Of a DNA stretch of 64,000 bases, positions 59,198-64,000 are shown one piece after another. The notes under the pieces were generated by a model, which worked only from the letters and a program-made list of their open reading frames with translations, was not told the DNA's origin and ran no database searches. Source of the DNA: Actinocorallia populi. Lineage in GTDB: Bacteria; Actinomycetota; Actinomycetes; Streptosporangiales; Streptosporangiaceae. Numbering within the stretch: position 1 is the stretch's first letter; the number at the start of each line of letters is the position of its first letter. The position numbers and the translations under genes are program-made. The stretch is taken from the NCBI RefSeq assembly GCF_002995495.1, contig NZ_PVZV01000001.1:806001-870000 (forward strand), read 5' to 3'.

Positions 59198-60412
59198 ATG
59201 AGGGCGAGGCGCGGGTCGGGGAGGGCGGTTCTCTCGATGATCGCCGTCTTCCTGGCCACCTGTGCTTTTCCCGCCGTGGTCGCCGAGGTGGCCGGGTGGC
59301 GGGTCGTGCTGCGCACACGGGACACGGGTGGTGACTGGTTCTACGGGGTCGCGGCGGCCTCGGCGCGCGCCGTCTGGGTGGTCGGGGAGAGCACCGGTCG
59401 TGACGGGCGCGAGAGGCCGGTCACCTACCACTGGGACGGTGGGCGCTGGAGCGTCGGTGAACTGCCGGTCAGGCCGGCGATGCGCGAACACCGGGGGTCG
59501 GAGAACGGTACGAGGCTCAGCGCGTCGAGTGATCGCAACGCCTGGCTTCTTCTGCCAGGCGCATTCAGGTTCGAGTCCAAGGACGATCCCGCATGCGGAG
59601 GCACCGTCCAGACCGCCGAGAAGAAGGGCCTCTCCCGGGTCTCCAGGCTGCTGCGCTGGGACGGTTCCGGTTGGCGGACCGCGCTGACGGTCGAGGATGC
59701 CGTTATCACGTCCGTCGTGGCGGCGGGTGAGAGAGAAGCGTGGGCTTTCGGGGAGGATCTCCAGGGCCAGATCGTCCTCAGATACGACGGAACGAAGTGG
59801 AGCAGACAGGCCAGTCCGCTCCATGTGGACGATGCCAAGAGGGACGGAGCCGGAGCCTGGGCGGTGGGGGAGTCGGTCGCAACCGGGCAGCCGGGCGTCT
59901 GGTATTTCGGCGGTGCCCGTCCGCGCCACATCCCCTTCGGCGGGATCCACCCGGAGAGCAGGCGCGCCACGAAGAAGAGGAGCGGCCTCCGGACGCTCTT
60001 CTCCTCGCTCGCCGTTCTCGGACGTGGCGAGGTCGCCGTGAGCGGTCTCGTCTACGTCCACCGGGGATGTGTCATACCCGAATGGGCGTTGGTGCGGGAG
60101 AAGCCCTACCAATTGCGCTGGAACGGCGGTTTCTGGAGCCGCGAACGAGGTCTGGAGGCGACCCAGGTGTTCTCCCAGGCCTCCGACGGGCAAGGAGGCC
60201 GCTATGCAATCAAATTGTCGTACGTCGGCTTGCCCGGCTCCTCGAAGGTCATGCACCGCACGGCCTCGGGCCGCTGGCGCGACCAGAAGTTCCCCGGGCG
60301 GCACCCGCTCGCCGTGTTCCTTCTCCCCGGTACCCGGACGGTCTACGTCGTCGGAGCGGACTCCGAGGGCGGGGAGGGCTACAGGGGTGTCATCGCAAGG
60401 TTCACTCCTTGA
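59198..60412 (+). CDS. Secreted beta-propeller-like protein of unknown function (404 aa)
   Basis: ATG 59198 (MRARRGSGRAVLSMIAVFLATCAFPAVVAE) is a basic start with a signal peptide. The rest has repeated W-x-V/W-G blocks about every 60-70 residues (GVAAASARAVWVVGE, SSDRNAWLLLPG, AGEREAWAFGED, LLPGTRTVYVVGA) and LRWDGSGW, LRYDGTKWSR, LRWNGGFWSR, typical of exported multi-bladed propellers. Two cysteines may pair. Codon use is a bit less biased than the neighbours. No enzymatic motif. Confidence 0.6.
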   Translation: MRARRGSGRAVLSMIAVFLATCAFPAVVAEVAGWRVVLRTRDTGGDWFYGVAAASARAVWVVGESTGRDGRERPVTYHWDGGRWSVGELPVRPAMREHRGSENGTRLSASSDRNAWLLLPGAFRFESKDDPACGGTVQTAEKKGLSRVSRLLRWDGSGWRTALTVEDAVITSVVAAGEREAWAFGEDLQGQIVLRYDGTKWSRQASPLHVDDAKRDGAGAWAVGESVATGQPGVWYFGGARPRHIPFGGIHPESRRATKKRSGLRTLFSSLAVLGRGEVAVSGLVYVHRGCVIPEWALVREKPYQLRWNGGFWSRERGLEATQVFSQASDGQGGRYAIKLSYVGLPGSSKVMHRTASGRWRDQKFPGRHPLAVFLLPGTRTVYVVGADSEGGEGYRGVIARFTP

Positions 60413-60646
60413 CCCGGAGGCGGCCGAGGGGCCTCATTCCGGGGTGGTAGGTAAGGCGAATGGTCTGGCTCCGGAGACTGATCCCGGAATGCTCAAGGGC
60501 GCAGTAGCTTGAGAGGGAAGCAGAAAGCAGCCCTGTGGACCGGACGGAGGGACAGTGACCCACTACGCTGACCGGAGACCGTTCGCAGGGTCGCTAGGCG
60601 CGGTGGTGTAATGGACTGCCGCAAGGAGATCGTCATCGAAACTGGT

Positions 60647-61414
60647 ATGAACGTCGCAATCAGGTATGCAGCGGGTTCCGACATCGGTTGTAACCGGGAG
60701 AACAACGAGGACTCCGGGTACGCCGGTCCCTGCCTCCTGGCCGTAGCGGACGGGATGGGCGGTTACGCCGGCGGCGAGGTCGCCAGCTCCACCGTCATCA
60801 ACGCGCTGCGCCGGTTCGACGCTCCGGTGGCCGACACGGAGCTGCAGGGCACCCTCGCCCGGGCCGTCGCCGAGGTCAACAAGGCACTGGGGCAGGCCAT
60901 TTCGGCACATCCCGAGCTCAACCGGATGGGCACCACCCTGACGGCGATGCTCTGGAACGGCACCAGCAAGTTCGCGATCGCCCACATCGGGGATTCCCGC
61001 GCCTACCTCCTGCGCGACGGCGTGCTCTTCCAGATCACCAGCGACCACACCCTCGCGCAGCTCCTGGCGGACGGCGGCGACGCCGGGGAGAACTCGCACC
61101 TGTCCCACATGCTCTTCAAGGTGCTGGACGGCGGCCCTGACCGCGATCCCGACCTCGCGCCCCGCGACGCCCGCCTCGGCGACCGCTACCTGCTGTGCTC
61201 CGACGGCCTGTCCGGCCCGGTCGGACCGCAGGAGATCTTCGACATCCTCTCCGCCGAGAAGGAGCGGGAACAGGCCGTGGCCAGGCTCATCGAGGCCGCG
61301 CGCGCCCACGGCGGGCCCGACAACATCACCTGCGTCGTGGCAGATGTGCTCGAAGCAGAACCAGGAGCCCCGCTCCAGCGTCCCACCCTGGTGGGAGCGG
61401 TCGCGGGAGCCTGA
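60647..61414 (+). CDS. PP2C-family Ser/Thr protein phosphatase (255 aa)
   Basis: PP2C (SpoIIE/PstP) fold: IRYAAGSDIGCNRENNEDSGYAG, VADGMGGYAGGEVAS (metal-binding D-G), GTTLTAML, IAHIGDSRAYLLRDG, CSDGLSGPV and late GGPDNITCVV. ATG 60647 fits the usual start (M-x-x-A-x-R-Y-A-A-G-S-D); an upstream ATG 12 codons earlier (60611) is the alternative. It probably reverses phosphorylation by the kinase gene about 1.3 kb downstream. Confidence 0.93.
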   Translation: MNVAIRYAAGSDIGCNRENNEDSGYAGPCLLAVADGMGGYAGGEVASSTVINALRRFDAPVADTELQGTLARAVAEVNKALGQAISAHPELNRMGTTLTAMLWNGTSKFAIAHIGDSRAYLLRDGVLFQITSDHTLAQLLADGGDAGENSHLSHMLFKVLDGGPDRDPDLAPRDARLGDRYLLCSDGLSGPVGPQEIFDILSAEKEREQAVARLIEAARAHGGPDNITCVVADVLEAEPGAPLQRPTLVGAVAGA

Positions 61415-61518
61415 CCATCACGGTCTGGTCCCACGACGATCCCCCGGCTTGACAGTGGCAGTGGTCAGGCCGGTATAAGGGGTCGACAAAGGGACGAGCA
61501 GGTCGGGTGGAGGCTTTC

Positions 61519-61899
61519 ATGACGGGGGTAGCGGCGCTGCGCCGTCCCGTCGGGACGGCCGCGGTCAGGTCCGTGGCGATGGCGGCGCTCGCGCTGTCCG
61601 TCGCGTTCGCGCACGGGGTCCACGATCCCGGGATCCTGTGCCCCATCCGAGCGTTGACTGATCTTCCCTGCCCCTTCTGTGGCGGCACTACCGTCTTCAT
61701 CGAACTGGGGTCCGGGCATCCGGTCCGGGCACTGACGGCCAACCCCCTGGTGTTCGTCGGGGCGATCGTCTTCGCCCTGGCGCCGTTGGGGCTGGGGGCG
61801 CGATGGCAGGCGTGGGGACCGCGGGTGCGTGCCTGGATTCTCGGCACGGCCATAGTGGGCTCCGGTATCTGGCAATTTGCCCGATTTGGAGTCTTCTGA
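61519..61899 (+). CDS. DUF2752 membrane protein (126 aa)
   Basis: ATG 61519 follows GGAGG. Contains the DUF2752 signature C-P-x4-L-x3-P-C-P-F-C-G-G-T-T (ILCPIRALTDLPCPFCGGTTVFIEL) and three membrane helices (about 15-35, 72-92, 103-122). The cysteine pair could be redox active; function unknown. It is followed closely by the RDD gene. Confidence 0.85.
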   Translation: MTGVAALRRPVGTAAVRSVAMAALALSVAFAHGVHDPGILCPIRALTDLPCPFCGGTTVFIELGSGHPVRALTANPLVFVGAIVFALAPLGLGARWQAWGPRVRAWILGTAIVGSGIWQFARFGVF

Positions 61900-61954
61900 C
61901 AGCGCACGCCGAACCCGGCTGACGCAACGGCATCATTCACGAGGAGAAGTCAAC

Positions 61955-62650
61955 GTGGGAAACCCCCCCTACGACCCTTACGGTCAGCACCAGCCCGGTT
62001 ATGGGCAGCAGCCTCCCGCGAACCCGTACGGCGGCCCGCAGACCCCGCCGCCGCAGCCTCCGGCCTACCAGGCCTCGCCGCCTCCGGCCTACCCCGCGCA
62101 GCCTCCGGCCTTCCCCGCGGCCGCGCAGCCGCAGTACGGCGTACCGCAGCAGCAGCCCTACGGCTACGCGGGCGGCGCGTACGGCGCGTACGCCAGCTGG
62201 GGCCCGCGCTTCGCCGCGACCCTGGTCGACGGCATCATCGCCGGCATCCCGGCGGGCATCCTGTACTTCATCGCGACCGCCCTGTTCGTCAGCGACGCGG
62301 CCGACATGACGTACGACCCCGCCACCGGCTCCTTCAGCGGCGGCGGCTCGGGCGCCGGCGGCATGCTGGTGATGCTGCTGGGCTACGCGGTCAGCTTCGC
62401 GATCATGCTCTTCTTCCTGTACCAGCAGGGCACGACGGGCCAGACGCCGGGCAAGAAGCTCACCAACATCCGGGTGATCAGCGAGCAGACCGGCCAGCCG
62501 ATCGGCTTCGGCATGACGTTCGTGCGCTACCTGGCGCACATCCTGGACGCGCTGCCCTGCTACGTCGGCTACCTGTGGCCGCTGTTCGACGCCAAGAAGC
62601 AGACCTTCGCCGACAAGGTCATGAACACCGTCGTCGTCCGCTCCGTCTGA
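61955..62650 (+). CDS. RDD family membrane protein with Pro/Gln/Tyr-rich N terminus (231 aa)
   Basis: GTG 61955 has GAGGAG 8 bases upstream. The first 90 residues are low-complexity (PPYDPYGQHQPGYGQQPP, PQPPAYQASPPPAYPAQ). The rest is an RDD domain: RFAATLVDGIIAGIPAGILYF, the polar LFFLYQQGTTGQTPGKKLTNIRVIS and a third helix. The R-D-D pattern is R-F-A-A-T-L-V-D. Function is not known; similar proteins occur beside and fused to Ser/Thr kinases, as the next gene is. Confidence 0.88.
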   Translation: MGNPPYDPYGQHQPGYGQQPPANPYGGPQTPPPQPPAYQASPPPAYPAQPPAFPAAAQPQYGVPQQQPYGYAGGAYGAYASWGPRFAATLVDGIIAGIPAGILYFIATALFVSDAADMTYDPATGSFSGGGSGAGGMLVMLLGYAVSFAIMLFFLYQQGTTGQTPGKKLTNIRVISEQTGQPIGFGMTFVRYLAHILDALPCYVGYLWPLFDAKKQTFADKVMNTVVVRSV

Positions 62651-62662
62651 CGCCGGCGTCTC

Positions 62663-62690
62663 GCGGGGCGCCCCTCCAGGGGCGCCCCGC
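62663..62690 (+). terminator. Hairpin between the RDD and kinase genes
   Basis: Perfect 12-bp stem (62663-62674 with 62679-62690) and loop TCCA, followed by ATCTTCGTTT. Confidence 0.75.
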
Positions 62691-62713
62691 ATCTTCGTTT
62701 CCGGGAGGTTGCC

Positions 62714-64000
62714 TTGCACGAGGGCCTGGTACTCGCCGACCGCTTCGAGCTGGTGAGGAAGATCGGCCAGGGCGGCATGGGCGCCGTCTGGGAGGGCCGC
62801 GACACCGCGCTCGGCCGCAGGGTGGCGATCAAGACCCTGGTGGTCAGCCCCACCGCGGAGGCGGTGCGCCGCTTCCGCGGCGAGGCGCAGATCGGCGCGG
62901 GCCTCTCCCACCCGGGGATCATGGTCGTGCACGACATCGGCCAGTACGAGCAGGCGCTCTACCTGGTCATGGAGTACCTCGAGGGCAGCGACCTGAAGAC
63001 CCTCATGGAGCAGGGCCGCCTCCCGCTGGAGCGGACGCTGGAGATCGCCGCCGAGCTGCTCGGCGCGCTGGGCGCCGCGCACGCCCAGGGCGTGGTGCAC
63101 CGGGACGTCAAACCCGGCAACGTGATGATCCTGGACAAGGGCGGGCTGAAGATCCTGGACTTCGGGATCGCGCGGTTCACCGACGCCACCCTCACCGGCT
63201 CGGTGGTGGGGACGCCCGCCTACATGGCGCCCGAGCAGTTCACCGGTGACACCGAGGTGGACGGCCGGTGCGACCTGTACTCCTTCGGCGTCATGCTCTA
63301 CGAGATGGTCGTCGGGCGGCCCCCGTTCGAGGGCGGCACGCTGCCGGAGTTCGTCTACGCCCACCTGCAGAAGGTCCCGGACCCGCCGCGCGCGGCCCGT
63401 CCGGAGCTGCCGGAGTCGCTGAACAGGCTGATCGTCGACCTGCTGGCCAAGGACCCCGCGAGCCGCCCCCGGACGGCCGAGGCGGCCCTCCAGCGGCTCG
63501 ACTTCGTGCGCGACGAGCTCAGGCAGGGGCCCGCCCGTACGTTCGGGCCGCCCTCTCCGCGCACGCCGTACGCCCGGACACCGCCGCCGTTCGCGAACGA
63601 CCTCTCCCAGGGGCCCGTCACGCCCCCGCCCGTGGAGCTCCCGTTCTCCCAGCCCACGTCGCCCGCGCAGAATCCCGCCTACGGGGCGGCGGCCTACGGC
63701 CCGGCGGCGGGCTGGGCCCCGACGCAGCCCCCGTCCTACCAGCGGCAGCCCGTTCCGGCGCAGTTCGGCCACGGCTACGCCCAGCAGCAGTACCAGCAGC
63801 CCTTCCAGCAGATCCCCGGGGCACGGCGTCCCGCCTCGTACGGGCGCAGGGCCGGCGCGTTCGTGGTCGACTGGTTCCTCGGATTCGTCATCGTGATCAT
63901 GTTCGTGGTCGCGATGACCTGGAACGACGATCCGGACGCGCCGCTCAGCGATCCCCAGGGCGTGGCGATGCTCCTCGTCTGGGCGATCGTGTACTTCGTC
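62714..64000 (+). CDS. Ser/Thr protein kinase with C-terminal RDD membrane domain (partial)
   Basis: TTG 62714 follows GGGAGG by 5 bases; the frame stays open to the end. Kinase domain residues 1-260: glycine loop IGQGGMGAVWEG, VAIKTL lysine, catalytic VVHRDVKPGNVM, DFGIARF, MAPEQF. Then a Pro/Gln/Tyr-rich linker (VPAQFGHGYAQQQYQQPFQ), and from about 375 an RDD-like start (RRAGAFVVDWFLGFVIVIMFVVAM). The kinase is truncated by the window, not by mutation. Linker composition matches the RDD gene just upstream, so the two may work together. Confidence 0.92.
   Translation, partial: MHEGLVLADRFELVRKIGQGGMGAVWEGRDTALGRRVAIKTLVVSPTAEAVRRFRGEAQIGAGLSHPGIMVVHDIGQYEQALYLVMEYLEGSDLKTLMEQGRLPLERTLEIAAELLGALGAAHAQGVVHRDVKPGNVMILDKGGLKILDFGIARFTDATLTGSVVGTPAYMAPEQFTGDTEVDGRCDLYSFGVMLYEMVVGRPPFEGGTLPEFVYAHLQKVPDPPRAARPELPESLNRLIVDLLAKDPASRPRTAEAALQRLDFVRDELRQGPARTFGPPSPRTPYARTPPPFANDLSQGPVTPPPVELPFSQPTSPAQNPAYGAAAYGPAAGWAPTQPPSYQRQPVPAQFGHGYAQQQYQQPFQQIPGARRPASYGRRAGAFVVDWFLGFVIVIMFVVAMTWNDDPDAPLSDPQGVAMLLVWAIVYFV

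Overview
The window is very GC-rich (clearly above 65% by eye), strongly biased to G/C in third codon positions, and full of GTG/TTG starts and 4-base ATGA/GTGA overlaps. With WhiB, BldG, Tad pilus, DUF4244, Ser/Thr kinase-PP2C and RDD proteins, this points to a filamentous actinobacterium, most like Streptosporangiales/Thermomonosporaceae (Actinomadura-like). That placement is inference from gene content; no 16S gene is present. Much of the gene order follows, from memory, the Mycobacterium tuberculosis Rv3683-Rv3646 block and the Streptomyces bldG region, which supports many calls.

Layout. 0-4.3 kb: a two-component system (kinase cut by the window edge), a secreted protein, and a lower-GC islet with a SMI1/KNR4 protein and an orphan gene. 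4.3-17.7 kb: tRNA-Pro, metallophosphoesterase, YqeY, two tandem class A PBPs, whiB4/wblA, two ArsA-like ATPases, SPFH, DUF4177, RidA, NUDIX, MBL-fold hydrolase and Crp, the conserved cell-wall/redox block. 17.8-25.4 kb: a nitrogen module, made of an assimilatory nitrate reductase fused to a flavodoxin/FAD/NADPH reductase, preceded by GlnR-like half-sites and next to modABC and a HTH-TOBE regulator that supply molybdenum. 25.4-30.4 kb: accessory genes: an Erm methyltransferase behind a leader peptide and a switchable hairpin, a FhuF-like 2Fe-2S protein under a cobalamin riboswitch, a PoxB-like TPP enzyme, a ferritin-like protein and a PfpI-like protein. 30.8-39.4 kb: class A beta-lactamase, nth, CoA-type NUDIX, MarP-like protease, DUF309, EphE-like hydrolase, holin-X-like protein, acetyl-CoA synthetase, and a Fic-fold protein that has lost its catalytic motif.

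40-48.6 kb: a Tad/Flp pilus locus in two blocks (ssd, an unknown gene, tadA, tadB, tadC forward; DUF4244 pilin, TadE-like and TadG-like genes reverse) separated by repeats and a LysE exporter. 48.9-57.5 kb: an Ig-like membrane protein, a DUF1998 helicase, bldG with its anti-sigma partner, a K+-independent proton pyrophosphatase, a 30-residue membrane peptide coupled to a SixA-like phosphatase. 57.5-64 kb: serB, a secreted unknown, then PP2C, DUF2752, RDD and a Ser/Thr kinase-RDD protein that runs off the window.

Two RNA-level regulators stand out: the cobalamin riboswitch before a FhuF-like gene and the erm leader/attenuator. A second theme is the number of degenerate tandem repeats, several of which are duplications of the 3' end of the preceding gene, including its stop codon.
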